Position numbers and translations under genes: made by a program. Shown here one piece after another: positions 26,535-36,114 of a DNA stretch of 64,000 nt; position 1 is the stretch's first letter; each line of letters starts with the position of its first letter. The notes below the pieces were generated by a model that did no database searches, was not told where the DNA came from, and was given only the letters and a program-made list of their open reading frames with translations. This DNA comes from a bacterium (GTDB lineage Bacteria; SZUA-182; DTGQ01). The stretch lies in the NCBI GenBank assembly GCA_040755755.1, contig JBFLZW010000010.1:1-64000 (forward strand), given 5' to 3'.

Positions 26535-26701
26535 ATTGTTTTTGAAATTTGTGCCCGCTTTACTTCTTAAGATATTGATATTTTTTATGAAGTGTTTAGT
26601 TTCTTCTTTGTCTGAATGCACTACACTTGACAATCCGGCCCATTTGTTAGAAGATGAACAAACAAGGAGAAAACCATAAAAACTGAAAAAAGGAGATTGT
26701 C

Positions 26702-27412
26702 ATGCTGCTTATGGGACATCGCGGGGCCGCGGCTCTTGAGCCTGAAAATACCCTGCTGTCAATCAGCCGGGCTTTGGAAATCGGTGTCAATGCGGTAGAG
26801 ATTGATGTTCATCTGACCAGAGACCGGGAGCTTGCAGTCATCCATGACGCTACCCTTGACCGTACTACCAATGGAACCGGACTGGTAGGCAACTACACGC
26901 TTTCACAGATTAAAAAATTCGATGCCGGTAAGGGCGAGCGCATACCCAGCCTGCAGGAAGTAATCGATCTTGTCCGTGGCAGGGCCAGTCTGATCGTTGA
27001 ATTGAAAGAGGAGGGCACCGAGCAGGGAGTGGTCGAACTGATCAGGAAGAGCGAACTTCATGACAGCGTTTACGTCATTTCCTTCTGGCATACCCTGGTC
27101 AAGAGGGTAAAGGAGATGGACAGCCGCCTGAAGACAGGCGTCCTTCTGGTTGGCTGCCCGGTAGACACCTGCCTGGCCAAAAGTGCGTCCGCAGACGCAC
27201 TGGTCATGAACTATGCCTTCGTCAACAAAGGCATAGTTGACGCGGCCCACCGGGAAGCAATAAAGGTTTTCATCTGGAATATCGATCGTCCTGAAATGTT
27301 GAAACCGTATGCGGAAATGGGAGTCGATGGCATCGGAAGCAACGACCCCAGAATACTGGTCGATTACTTTTCAGGCAGGCACAGCGGGGCACAGGTTTTT
27401 ACTGACCACTGA
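26702..27412 (+). CDS. Glycerophosphodiester phosphodiesterase
   Basis: 236 residues of the GDPD TIM barrel, hydrolysing glycerophosphodiesters to glycerol-3-phosphate and an alcohol. Active-site motifs are visible: HRGAAALEPENT (catalytic His and Glu), EIDVHLTRD (metal-binding Glu/Asp) and VIHDATLDRTTNG (second His). No signal peptide is present, so it is cytoplasmic. ATG 26702 follows AAAGGAGATTGTC. The last codons and the stop (TDH-stop) are supplied by a heptamer repeat, so the original C-terminus may have been altered. Confidence 0.95.
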   Translation: MLLMGHRGAAALEPENTLLSISRALEIGVNAVEIDVHLTRDRELAVIHDATLDRTTNGTGLVGNYTLSQIKKFDAGKGERIPSLQEVIDLVRGRASLIVELKEEGTEQGVVELIRKSELHDSVYVISFWHTLVKRVKEMDSRLKTGVLLVGCPVDTCLAKSASADALVMNYAFVNKGIVDAAHREAIKVFIWNIDRPEMLKPYAEMGVDGIGSNDPRILVDYFSGRHSGAQVFTDH

Positions 27413-27419
27413 TCACTAA
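27401..27419. repeat. TGACCAC-type heptamer repeat forming a stop codon
   Basis: ACTGACCACTGATCACTAAT contains the glycerophosphodiesterase stop (27410-27412). It reaches the stop of the convergent kinase gene (27416). Confidence 0.85.
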
Positions 27420-30256
27420 TAAGGCTTTTCCCCTTCCTGGATGATTCGGGACAGCGTCTCGCTCAACTCCTTGATTTCATAAGGTTTGGCTACCACACCT
27501 CTGAATCCGTGTTCCTGGTATTCGGCCATGACGGGATCATCGGCATAGCCGCTCGAAACAATCGCTTTCACTCCAGGATCGATTTCGTGGAGTCTCTGAA
27601 TGACTTCTTCGCCTCCCATGCCTCCGGGTATGGTCAGGTCAAGGATGACAGCCGCAAAAGCCCGCCCTGTCTCTCTGGCTCTTTTGTAGAGCTCTACCGC
27701 TTCATCACCTTCTTTGGCAAGCACAACCTCATAGCCGAGGCCGGTCAGCATCCTGCCAACCATATCTCTTACCAGCTTCTGATCATCCATGAACAGGATT
27801 CTACCCTCGCCGCTTTGCATCACTCTCCTGGGCCTTTCCTCCTCAGCCGGGACCTTTCCCGCCACGGCAGGAAGGTAAATATGAAATGTGGTTCCCGCTC
27901 CTGCCCTGGACTCAACCGTAATGTGCCCTTCATGTTTTTTGACAATGGAATAGGTAATGGCCAGGCCAAGGCCACTTCCTTTTTGCTTGGTGGTAAAATA
28001 CGGATCGAATATCTTCCGCAGATGTTCCTTCCGGATACCGACTCCATGGTCTTTTACCGATATTTTGACATATCTTCCCTCTTTGAGAGGGAGATTATCC
28101 TCTCCTCTGACCATTATATTTTCAGCATGTATCTCGATTATCCCGCCTTCGGGCATAGCCTGGTTGCCATTGATAACCAGATTGTTGATGACCTGGGTGA
28201 TCTGCCCTGCATCGACTTCGGCTGGCCAGAGGTCTTCCGGAAGGGTAAATTCACACCGTGCCCTGGTGCCGCTCACGGCGAAAATGGCCGTATCCTTGAT
28301 CAACGCCGGAAGACGCACCGGTTTTCTGACCGGCTTTCCTTGCCGGCTAAAGGTAAGGAGCTGCTGGGTCAGGCTTCTGGCCTGCATGGCTGCCTTTTGG
28401 ATTTCTTCCACGATTCCAAAAAGACCATATCCTGACCGGGCGTTCTCCTGAACCAGGGACAAGTTACCAGTGATAGCGGTCAACAGGTTGTTAAAATCAT
28501 GGGCGATGCCGCCGGCAAGAACTCCGAGGGACTCGATTTTTTGAAGCCTCTCCAGCTCTTCCTCCCTCTGCTTGTGCTCGGTGATGTCGTGGATAATAAC
28601 CATAGCCACGGCCTTCCCCTGATAATGGATGAGACTTGCGGAAACTTCCACGTCCTTGATTATTCCACCCTTACAGAGAGCCTTTGTCTCGAAGACGGGA
28701 GGAAATTCTCCACTGGCCAGACCTGACAGGTATATTTGGATAGCTTCTTCTTTCAGTTCCGGGACAACAAAGTCGAAAATAGGCTTACCGACCAGTTCTT
28801 CGACTGCATAGCCGGTCAGTTCCGCAGATGCCCTGTTGGCGAACTTAATGATTCCCTCATCGATAATTCCTACGACATCCTTGGACTGCTCGACCAGGGT
28901 CGAATATTTTTCTTCCGATTCACGAAGCAGCTCATCTGCCTGCCTGCGTTCGGTAATATCCCGGAAATTCTCGATTACCCCGATCAATTCTCCATCAGGG
29001 TTGCGCAGAGGTTCGACCGTCAGATCACAGAATGCTTTCCTGCCGCTAATACATCCTATTTCGAGATCGCCCTTATACTGCTTTATCTGTCCGCTATGGA
29101 TCAAAGTGAGCGGGCAGCGGGAGGTATCATCACAAAAAGGACAGCGGAGCACCTGGCAGCAGTTTTTCCCTTCTATCTCGCTCCTGCTTATGCCAAAAAG
29201 CTTGCAGAACGTATCATTGACCCGACGCACATTGAATTCATTATCAGTTATACACATACCATCAACTGCGGCATTGAATATCTGATTCAGTTCCGTGTAA
29301 GCAATACGGGTTTCATCCTCGGCCCGCTTGCGGTCACTGATGTCGATCATGCTGCCGAGAATCTCTAACGGATTTCCCTTCCTGTCCCGTAACAGCTTCA
29401 TCTCATCATGTATCCACCGGTAGCTTCCATCCTTGTGCTGAAAGCGGTATTCGAGAGCCTGATGATCCGTTTCGAACACCTGGTGCGCGTCAGTAAGGGC
29501 CCGCTGCCTGTCATCGGGATGAATGTGATCAGCCCAGAAGTTTGTATCCTCCGTGATTTCCCAGGGCTCATAGCCGGTCTGTAACTTCATGTTATCACTG
29601 ATAAAAGTAGTTTTGAAGTCGCCGGATGGCTTGCAGCTATAGATAACCGCCGGGCTGGAGTTGAGCAGATGATGGAGGCGCTCCCGGCTCAGGGTGATTT
29701 CCCTCTCAGCCTGCTGTCTGCCGGTGATCTGCTGCTGAAGCTGTTCACCGGTTGCGGCCAGTTGGGCAGTGCGCTGTTGAACAAGCTGCTCAAGATGCTG
29801 ACGGTATTGCCTCACCTTCTCCTCAGCCTTTCTCCGCGCGGTTATATCAATAATTATCCCGTCAATGGAGAGAGGCTTTCCATCTGCCCCGTAAATCGGC
29901 TTTCCCCGTTCGATGAAATGCCGTATCTCTCCTTCCTTGGTCCTCAAACGGTATTCAACCTCGAAAGGCTGATTACGGATAACGGCCTGCCTGATCGTAT
30001 CCACCACTTTGGGCCGGTCTTCAGGCAGGATAAGAGGTTCGATAGAGCATAACTCACCTCTCGAAAGCTCTTCGGCCTTGAATCCGGTCATTGGCTGGAG
30101 CATATCGTTGAGAAACTGCATCCGGTTGTTCTCCCTGATGTATAGCCGGTAGACAATACCAGGGAGATTTTGGGCGAGTGTCCGAAAAGATTCTTCGTCT
30201 TCAGGCATGACCTTTCTTTTTGCCTGCCACCATCGGGATTTTCCTTCTTCCGTCAT
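27416..30256 (-). CDS. Four-PAS hybrid sensor histidine kinase/response regulator
   Basis: 946 residues without a transmembrane segment, so a cytoplasmic sensor. Four PAS domains lie at about 24-145, 190-315, 325-440 and 450-570; the first and second end in DITARRKAEEK and DISDRKRAE. The third is cysteine-rich (CCQVLRCPFC). The dimerisation helix has H in GGIAHDFNNLL, followed by an ATPase domain with N, G1 (DHGVGI) and G2 (GSGLGL) boxes. A C-terminal receiver has its Asp in VILDLTIPGG. Such kinases often sense redox state or small ligands. No output-regulator gene is adjacent. Confidence 0.94.
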   Translation of the reverse strand: MTEEGKSRWWQAKRKVMPEDEESFRTLAQNLPGIVYRLYIRENNRMQFLNDMLQPMTGFKAEELSRGELCSIEPLILPEDRPKVVDTIRQAVIRNQPFEVEYRLRTKEGEIRHFIERGKPIYGADGKPLSIDGIIIDITARRKAEEKVRQYRQHLEQLVQQRTAQLAATGEQLQQQITGRQQAEREITLSRERLHHLLNSSPAVIYSCKPSGDFKTTFISDNMKLQTGYEPWEITEDTNFWADHIHPDDRQRALTDAHQVFETDHQALEYRFQHKDGSYRWIHDEMKLLRDRKGNPLEILGSMIDISDRKRAEDETRIAYTELNQIFNAAVDGMCITDNEFNVRRVNDTFCKLFGISRSEIEGKNCCQVLRCPFCDDTSRCPLTLIHSGQIKQYKGDLEIGCISGRKAFCDLTVEPLRNPDGELIGVIENFRDITERRQADELLRESEEKYSTLVEQSKDVVGIIDEGIIKFANRASAELTGYAVEELVGKPIFDFVVPELKEEAIQIYLSGLASGEFPPVFETKALCKGGIIKDVEVSASLIHYQGKAVAMVIIHDITEHKQREEELERLQKIESLGVLAGGIAHDFNNLLTAITGNLSLVQENARSGYGLFGIVEEIQKAAMQARSLTQQLLTFSRQGKPVRKPVRLPALIKDTAIFAVSGTRARCEFTLPEDLWPAEVDAGQITQVINNLVINGNQAMPEGGIIEIHAENIMVRGEDNLPLKEGRYVKISVKDHGVGIRKEHLRKIFDPYFTTKQKGSGLGLAITYSIVKKHEGHITVESRAGAGTTFHIYLPAVAGKVPAEEERPRRVMQSGEGRILFMDDQKLVRDMVGRMLTGLGYEVVLAKEGDEAVELYKRARETGRAFAAVILDLTIPGGMGGEEVIQRLHEIDPGVKAIVSSGYADDPVMAEYQEHGFRGVVAKPYEIKELSETLSRIIQEGEKPY

Positions 30257-30428
30257 AATACCTTACCTTAGTACATCATAGGTTTATTACATATTTACTT
30301 TTGCACGAATTTAACCTTCAATTATAACCCTATTATACATCGAAGAAATAGTGCTGTCACCTGGTTTTTAATTCCTATCCCATTGAAATAATTAATTAAT
30401 CATAAACAGCACAACTGCCAAAAATGAG

Positions 30429-30475
30429 TGGCCAGAGGCCACTGGCTGCTTGCTTTTACTGGCCACTGACCACTT
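30429..30475. repeat. Heptamer repeat with GTGGCCAGAGGCCAC palindrome
   Basis: The segment ends five bases before the stop codon of the minus-strand helicase gene. The upstream interval 30257-30428 shows no gene. Confidence 0.75.
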
Positions 30476-30479
30476 CTTT

Positions 30480-33455
30480 TTACTTCACCAGAGTCAGTTC
30501 CAGGGGAAGGCGGACGCGGCCATGGTTTTTCTTCTCGTAGAGGAGATAACCGTGTTCGAGGATATGGTCAAAAAGGCGGGCGGTCAGCTCAACATCCGTC
30601 CGGCAGTAGCGCTCGATTTCTTCGATTTTTCCCTCTTTCCACCACCGGAGGGCATCGAGGCCATCACCGCATTTCGAGGTGCCGAAGGTGGCTGAAACAA
30701 TAGCCTGGAGGCTGAGGCGAAAACCGGAGCGTTGATAAATTTCTTCAAGGATGTCGAGGCTTGGCAGGCTGGCGAGGTTATGGCTGGTATAAGCTTGCAG
30801 TACGGTATAGTCAAAGCGCTTCTGGTTAAAACCCACCACCAGTTCCGCATCAGAAAGCCGCTTCACCAGATCCTTCACCTTGTTTTCCGGATAGGTATGA
30901 TACCGGCAGGTGCGGCGCTCGAAGAGGACGCCAAGAGAAATCCGCATCAGGTGGGCATTGTGCCAGCCTCCCACTTCCTGGGCCGAGAGCTGAGTTTCCA
31001 GATCAAAGACCACGATATCCCGGCCTTCGGCCAAAGGCAGCCTGCTCTTGTAAGGCGAAGGAAGCTCACTGGCCGTGAAGCCATCAGAAGCCTCCAGCGT
31101 TCCCTCCCATCCGCGAGCAGCAGTCTCAGTGGGCTCAGGCTCATCAGGGGGCGCTGCCTGCCGTCTGGCGCACTTTGGGGCTTTGGGTTTGACAATCAAT
31201 TCCTTCCTGCCGGTCAGATGCTGGAGCAGGCGAAGGCAGCCAGCCTTGTCAAGGGGTGAGTTCCCGTTCCCGCATTTGGGAGAATGAATGCAGGAAGGAC
31301 ATCCTTCCTGGCAGGCACATCCTTCGACCAGAACCAATACCTTGCTCAGAAGCTCATCCATCACCTGGTAGACCCTGGCGCTCAGTCCCACACCGCCCGG
31401 ATGACCGTCGTAGAAAAATACGGCTGCACCGCTTGTCTGGGGATGACTGGTGAAGCTGATCCCTCCGACATCGGTGCGGTCGCAGAGGGCAAAGAGCGGA
31501 AACAGGGCCAGGCTTGCATGTTCAATGGCATGCAGGGAGCCCATCAGGTGATATTTCTCCTCGGTCAGGCCCTCCACAGCCGGAGCGGATGGCTGGATCC
31601 ACAGGCCGACAGTCTCGAATGTTACTGGCGGAAGGTCCAGTTCCTGCTCACTGATTTTATCCCGGTTGGCAGTCCTTCGCTTCTCGTAGCCGATCACCAT
31701 CTCAGTGACTTTCAGCCGTCCCAGCCGGGCTGTAAAGCGGCTGTTTTCCCGGCAGTCGAGGATTTCGAGAATCTCGGTCTCCTTCCGGGTGCGGGCTACG
31801 GTATAGTAATTGATTTCACCGGCTCTGCTTACCAGGATATGCCGGGTGCCAAAATCGAGGTGTCTGACCAGATAGTTCTGCCCGGCATGAAGGTAGACCG
31901 CACCAGGATGGGCTTCGGTGAGTGCCGAAAGTCCGCTGACCTGGCCGATGAGCCTGCGGTTTTCCTCCTCCAGAATGGCATAGGCTGAGCCTGCACCCCG
32001 GATATCCACCTCACGCTGGGGCTGCCTGCGATTGCTGAACCACACTGCACCGTCTGCCGCCTCGACCAGATCCCTGGTCCGGGTCAATTCCCCGATGATC
32101 CGTTCATAGGCTTCCATGGGATAAACCCGATCATCGGGCCGAAGTGGCACTTCCTGGGCCGCACAGACGAGGTGGCTTTTCACGATACAGGGATTAGCCG
32201 CATCGACCACCCCGGCCTCTGCGCTGCGCTGGAACAAGTCCTGCGGATGGCGCATGAAATACTGGTCCAGGGCATCCGGCTGGGCAATCAGAAAAATGGC
32301 TGACTCCCGGCCTCCTCGTCCCACCCGGCCAGCCCGCTGCCAGGTTGCAGTAATCGTGCCGGGATAGCCGACCAGGATGCAGACATCAAGGCCGCCGATA
32401 TCGATTCCCAGCTCCAGGGCACTGGTGGAAATCACGCCGTACAGTGCCCCGGACTGAAGCCGGTGCTCGATTTCGCGGCGCTCCTCCGGCAGGTAGCCGG
32501 AGCGGTAAGCGCTGATGCGGCCGGACAGACCTGGATTTGAGGCCAGGGTCCACTGGTGGATCAATTCGGTAATCTTGCGCGCTTTGGTGAAGAGGATCGT
32601 CTTCAGGCCGGCCTTGACTGCTTCGGTAAAAAGGCTCGTGGCCACGGTATAGAGGCTCGTGGCCGCAGGATTAACCAGGAAAATATGCCGGGCAGCCGAA
32701 GGCGCTCCATTTTCATCCACCAGGCTGAAGGGCAGCCCGGTCAGTTGCCCGGCCAGGTCAGCGGGGTTGGCGATGGTTGCCGAGGTGGCCAGAAACTGCA
32801 GCCTGGCCTGATGAAAATCTGCCACCCGGCGAAGCCGCCGGATAATCTGCAGCACGTGGCTGCCAAAAACACCCTTGTAGGAGTGGAGCTCATCGATGAC
32901 CACAAAGCGAAGGTTCCTGAACATGGCCTCCCACTGGGCATGGAAAGGCAGAATAGCCTGATGCAGCATGTCAGGATTGGTCAGAACGAGATTCGGCGGA
33001 CTCCTGCGGATCCTGGTGCGAACATGCGGGGGAGTGTCGCCGTCATACAAGACGGCCAGTGATTCGGACAACCCAAGAAGGCCGGCCATCTTCTGAAGCC
33101 GCTTGAGCTGGTCCTGGGCCAGGGCCTTGAGTGGAAAGAGCAAAAGAGCACGCGCTTGCGGCTCCCGCAGGACCTCTTCAAGCACTGGCAGGGTATAACT
33201 CAGGGTCTTTCCGCTGGCTGTGGGGGTGACGGTGACCACATGCCTGCCCTCGCGGGCAAGGTGAAGGCCTTCGGCCTGATGCAGATAAAGGCTCCTGGTC
33301 CCATCGGCAGAGAGGGCCTCCTCCAGCAACTTGGGCAGCGGAGGATCAGGCCGGGCAAAACGCGGGCCTCTGCCCGCCAGTATCTCATGGTGAACAATGT
33401 CCCTGGCCAGGCGGCGGTCACGCAGGATATCGGAGAGAAAACTTTTCAGATCCAC
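30480..33455 (-). CDS. MrfA-like DEAD/DEAH helicase fused to an MrfB-like exonuclease domain
   Basis: About 990 residues. The N-terminal helicase has Walker A TPTASGKT, a DELH motif II, SATIANP and motif VI QRAGRVGRGG, and resembles YprA/MrfA with DUF1998. A cysteine cluster follows (CACQEGCPSCIHSPKC). The C-terminal 190 residues carry a DEDD-type RNase H-like domain: DLET, a later Asp in GFNQKRFDYTVL and the Asp of RYCRTDVELTARLF. In Bacillus subtilis these are two proteins, MrfA and MrfB, acting in mitomycin C repair; here they are one chain. I prefer a GTG at 33453-33455 (VDLKSFL); a TTG at 33534-33536 would add 27 residues. Confidence 0.9.
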   Translation of the reverse strand: MDLKSFLSDILRDRRLARDIVHHEILAGRGPRFARPDPPLPKLLEEALSADGTRSLYLHQAEGLHLAREGRHVVTVTPTASGKTLSYTLPVLEEVLREPQARALLLFPLKALAQDQLKRLQKMAGLLGLSESLAVLYDGDTPPHVRTRIRRSPPNLVLTNPDMLHQAILPFHAQWEAMFRNLRFVVIDELHSYKGVFGSHVLQIIRRLRRVADFHQARLQFLATSATIANPADLAGQLTGLPFSLVDENGAPSAARHIFLVNPAATSLYTVATSLFTEAVKAGLKTILFTKARKITELIHQWTLASNPGLSGRISAYRSGYLPEERREIEHRLQSGALYGVISTSALELGIDIGGLDVCILVGYPGTITATWQRAGRVGRGGRESAIFLIAQPDALDQYFMRHPQDLFQRSAEAGVVDAANPCIVKSHLVCAAQEVPLRPDDRVYPMEAYERIIGELTRTRDLVEAADGAVWFSNRRQPQREVDIRGAGSAYAILEEENRRLIGQVSGLSALTEAHPGAVYLHAGQNYLVRHLDFGTRHILVSRAGEINYYTVARTRKETEILEILDCRENSRFTARLGRLKVTEMVIGYEKRRTANRDKISEQELDLPPVTFETVGLWIQPSAPAVEGLTEEKYHLMGSLHAIEHASLALFPLFALCDRTDVGGISFTSHPQTSGAAVFFYDGHPGGVGLSARVYQVMDELLSKVLVLVEGCACQEGCPSCIHSPKCGNGNSPLDKAGCLRLLQHLTGRKELIVKPKAPKCARRQAAPPDEPEPTETAARGWEGTLEASDGFTASELPSPYKSRLPLAEGRDIVVFDLETQLSAQEVGGWHNAHLMRISLGVLFERRTCRYHTYPENKVKDLVKRLSDAELVVGFNQKRFDYTVLQAYTSHNLASLPSLDILEEIYQRSGFRLSLQAIVSATFGTSKCGDGLDALRWWKEGKIEEIERYCRTDVELTARLFDHILEHGYLLYEKKNHGRVRLPLELTLVK

Positions 33456-33695
33456 AGGCAAATTTCCGGTACTTTTATGTCTCTTCGAGGCTCTATCGCG
33501 AAGAGAATGGTACTCTACATTACCTGATGCCGTCAAACAAATAATTCACCCCAAGATACGAGGTTGATTTGAACAGATATGGCTATAAAACAGCGTAAGG
33601 GCTCATGAGAAATAGAGTCTATCATGGAGTAGTTGCTTTTTTTCCGCTTCGCATGCAATTGCCCCAGCTTTGGTCGAGTATGGAGGTATTCGTTA

Positions 33696-33929
33696 ATGAG
33701 TCTGCCAAAAGAAAAAGAAGCATCCAAGTCACCTGCTGAAACCGTAATCGGCTGGGTGCTCGTTTTTTTCAGTTGTATGGTAATGACTTTTGGCTACAAC
33801 AATGGTCAGATTGATGTCGCTTTCTGGATGGGAGTGGCTATGGTACCTGTTGGAATCATTTGCATCGTGCTTGGAAAGCAGAAGCAGAAAGGCCCGAAGA
33901 TCTGCTCAACCGGTAAGGAAGCTCACTGA
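33696..33929 (+). CDS. Small two-helix membrane protein
   Basis: 77 residues from ATG 33696, which follows GGAGG at nine bases; the longer frame from 33633 lacks such a site. A charged N-terminus precedes two hydrophobic helices (about 18-34 and 43-59) and a lysine-rich tail. I recognise no family. It lies divergently from the helicase gene and 120 bp before the paired ABM-like genes. Confidence 0.65.
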   Translation: MSLPKEKEASKSPAETVIGWVLVFFSCMVMTFGYNNGQIDVAFWMGVAMVPVGIICIVLGKQKQKGPKICSTGKEAH

Positions 33930-34050
33930 AAAACAGTATTCCGCCCTGCATCGCTAAGCCGCTGACTTTATGATTTTTTTTACTACCTCCTTAGTGATAA
34001 GAAGAGTTATAATAGAGATAGGTCAAAGATAAAAGGAGGTGCAAAAAGCC

Positions 34051-34347
34051 ATGTATTTCATCATGAGGTTTGATATCCTCCCTGGGAAACTGAGTGAGGT
34101 GGATTCATACCTTGATAAGGATTTACTGCCCTACTGGCTTTCTCACGCTGAAGTCCGGTCGGTTCAGGTGTTCGAAGACAAATTCATCGGGTGGCCTGAG
34201 CGAACAGTGATGATCGAGATTGATGACCTGTGCGCTTTGGAGCGAATTCTGTCCTCACCTGAGACGAAACATATGAAGGAGCAATTTACCTGCTACGCCG
34301 CAGATATCCAGACCCAGATTATGGATAAGGTTGCTCAGAAACCATAG
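34051..34347 (+). CDS. ABM-like dimeric alpha/beta-barrel protein, first copy
   Basis: 98 residues from ATG 34051, ten bases after AAGGAGGT. The start MYFIMRFDILPGK, followed by helix, strand and IGWPER, fits the ferredoxin-like fold of ABM/NIPSNAP-type proteins. It is about 60 percent identical by eye to the next gene (34527-34829), so the two arose by duplication. The upstream regions also share a GAGTTATAAT motif and a CCTCCTT stretch. The function is unknown; members often bind or modify small aromatic or carbonyl compounds. It has its own terminator. Confidence 0.8.
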   Translation: MYFIMRFDILPGKLSEVDSYLDKDLLPYWLSHAEVRSVQVFEDKFIGWPERTVMIEIDDLCALERILSSPETKHMKEQFTCYAADIQTQIMDKVAQKP

Positions 34348-34364
34348 TAATTTCCCCGGGGGGC

Positions 34365-34402
34365 AAAGGGTATCTCTCCAAATGAGAGGTGCCCTTTTTG
34401 TT
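34365..34402 (+). terminator. Rho-independent terminator
   Basis: AAAGGGTATCTCTC pairs with GAGAGGTGCCCTTT (two G-U pairs) over a five-base loop, followed by a T-tract. Confidence 0.85.
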
Positions 34403-34526
34403 TTCTGAACATAGAGAGCATCCATCTGTTTTTATATCATTTTTCTTGCCTCCTTTCCTTGATGGGAGTTATAATTGAGTATGGAAGGAGTTATATGAAA
34501 GAGTCATATGAAGGAGGTGTATGACA

Positions 34527-34829
34527 ATGCAATTTGTCATCAGATTTGATATCCTCCCTGGTAAGACCCATGAACTGGATACTTACCTCGAGCAAGAGAT
34601 GATTCCCTACTGGACTTCTCACAATGAGGTCCGCTGTGTCGAACTGTACGAGGATTCATTTATCGGCTGGCCTGAAAGAATGCTGGTGGTGGAAGTTGAC
34701 GATCTGTCCTGCCTGCAGCGGATACTGGCTTCACCTGAAACCCGGCAGATGAAAGAGCATTTCACTTCGTATGCCACTGACATCCAGACTCAAATCGTCG
34801 AGAGAGTTTTCCGGGGACCATCGTCCTAA
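34527..34829 (+). CDS. ABM-like dimeric alpha/beta-barrel protein, second copy
   Basis: 100 residues. AAGGAGGT lies eight bases before ATG 34527, so the ATG at 34521 is too close to be used. Shared blocks with the first copy are RFDILPGK, FIGWPER and the DIQTQI segment near the C-terminus. The two proteins could form a heterodimer as well as homodimers. The gene has its own promoter-like TATAAT (GAGTTATAAT at about 34466-34475) and a hairpin after the stop, so each copy seems to be an independent transcript. Confidence 0.8.
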   Translation: MQFVIRFDILPGKTHELDTYLEQEMIPYWTSHNEVRCVELYEDSFIGWPERMLVVEVDDLSCLQRILASPETRQMKEHFTSYATDIQTQIVERVFRGPSS

Positions 34830-34852
34830 GCGATTGGCTGCCAGGAAGTAGA

Positions 34853-34887
34853 GCAAGGGTATTTCTCCGGCTGAGAAATACCCTTGC
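34853..34887 (+). terminator. Terminator-like hairpin
   Basis: GCAAGGGTATTTCTC and GAGAAATACCCTTGC form a perfect 15-bp stem with a five-base loop. No T-tract follows, so it may be bidirectional or serve RNA stability. Confidence 0.7.
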
Positions 34888-35034
34888 CGTACTTTCGGTG
34901 CTTTCGGTAACCCGAATTGATAATAAAATTGTTGCACAGGCACTCATGATTATGGTACATTCTGTTCGCTGGTTAACTATTGGTAGATAAAAGCCTTCGG
35001 ACTTTTCAGACCGCCTGGAAGTCGCACACAGAAA

Positions 35035-36114
35035 ATGGAAATCCCCCTGCGGTCAAGAGAAGGTCAAAATTTTCACTATAAGGGAGGAAAGAAGATTATC
35101 TCAGGCAGGCAAAAGCAGGGAATTGCCTTGGTGATAGCCGTATCCGCTTTCTTTCTTTTCTTTTTATTCCCTTATGCACCACAGCAAGCCCGGGGAGAAA
35201 TCTGCAATCAGATTGTAGCTATTGTCAATCAGGAAATTTTGACCCAAAAAGAGCTTCAGTCCATGATAGAGTCGTTCCGCACCGAGATATACCCCTCTCT
35301 TGCCGATCCCAATTTCGATTCTCACCGAATGGGAGAGGAAGCACTGTGGGCATTGATCGATGAAAGACTGCAATTACAGGAAGCCGAACGGGAGGATATT
35401 ACTGTTCGTCCTGAAGAGATCGATGAAAGTATCCGGGAGATACGGGTAAAAAACAGATTGAACAGCGATCAGGATCTTGAGAGAGTCATCGCCAGCCAGC
35501 ATATGACTATGGAATCCCTGCGCCAAAAGATCAAGACAGGAATTATGCTGATGAAACTTCAGGATCGGGCTGTGCGCTCGAAAGTTCAGCTTTCCGATGC
35601 CGAGATTACCGACTACTTTACCCGGCAGAATAATGGGGGAACCGAGAGTATCCGCATCAGCCATATCCTGTTCTCTCTGCCCGAAAATGCTGACCCGGCA
35701 GCAGTAGCCCGGATTCGGGACGAAGCGCAGCGGGTTCGGGAAGAGGTGCACAAGGGCAGGGAATTTTCCCAGGCTGCCAGGCAATACTCGCAGGATCCGG
35801 ATTCTGCACAGCGGGGAGGGGATTTGGGCTACCTGAGATTGGACCAGATGAGCCTCCCTTTCCAGCAGGAAGTTGCCCGTCTGCAAACCGGCCAGATCAG
35901 TCAGCCGGTCAGGACCCCGTTCGGTTTTCATCTGATTCAGATTACCGACCGAAAAGCCAACCAGCTCGTCAAAGGGTCGGAGTTATGGAACGAAATCAAG
36001 GCGGAGCTCCTCAGCCAAAAGGCACAAAAGATCTATCAGCAATGGCGTGAAGAGCTTCGGAAACAGTCATACATCGAGATTAAAGCAGGGAAGCCGGAAG
36101 CAAATGGTCAGTGA
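35035..36114 (+). CDS. SurA-like periplasmic peptidyl-prolyl isomerase
   Basis: 359 residues with an export signal (hydrophobic 30-47, cleavage near A-R-G-E). The SurA N-terminal chaperone domain follows: IVAIVNQEILTQKEL, a long helical part and LIDERLQLQEAE. One parvulin domain lies at about 205-305: ISHILFSLP, YSQDPDSAQRGGDLGY and TPFGFHLIQI. E. coli SurA has two parvulin domains; this has one. It should help fold outer-membrane proteins. The start 35035 has only a weak SD. The last codons and stop overlap a heptamer repeat. Confidence 0.92.
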   Translation: MEIPLRSREGQNFHYKGGKKIISGRQKQGIALVIAVSAFFLFFLFPYAPQQARGEICNQIVAIVNQEILTQKELQSMIESFRTEIYPSLADPNFDSHRMGEEALWALIDERLQLQEAEREDITVRPEEIDESIREIRVKNRLNSDQDLERVIASQHMTMESLRQKIKTGIMLMKLQDRAVRSKVQLSDAEITDYFTRQNNGGTESIRISHILFSLPENADPAAVARIRDEAQRVREEVHKGREFSQAARQYSQDPDSAQRGGDLGYLRLDQMSLPFQQEVARLQTGQISQPVRTPFGFHLIQITDRKANQLVKGSELWNEIKAELLSQKAQKIYQQWREELRKQSYIEIKAGKPEANGQ

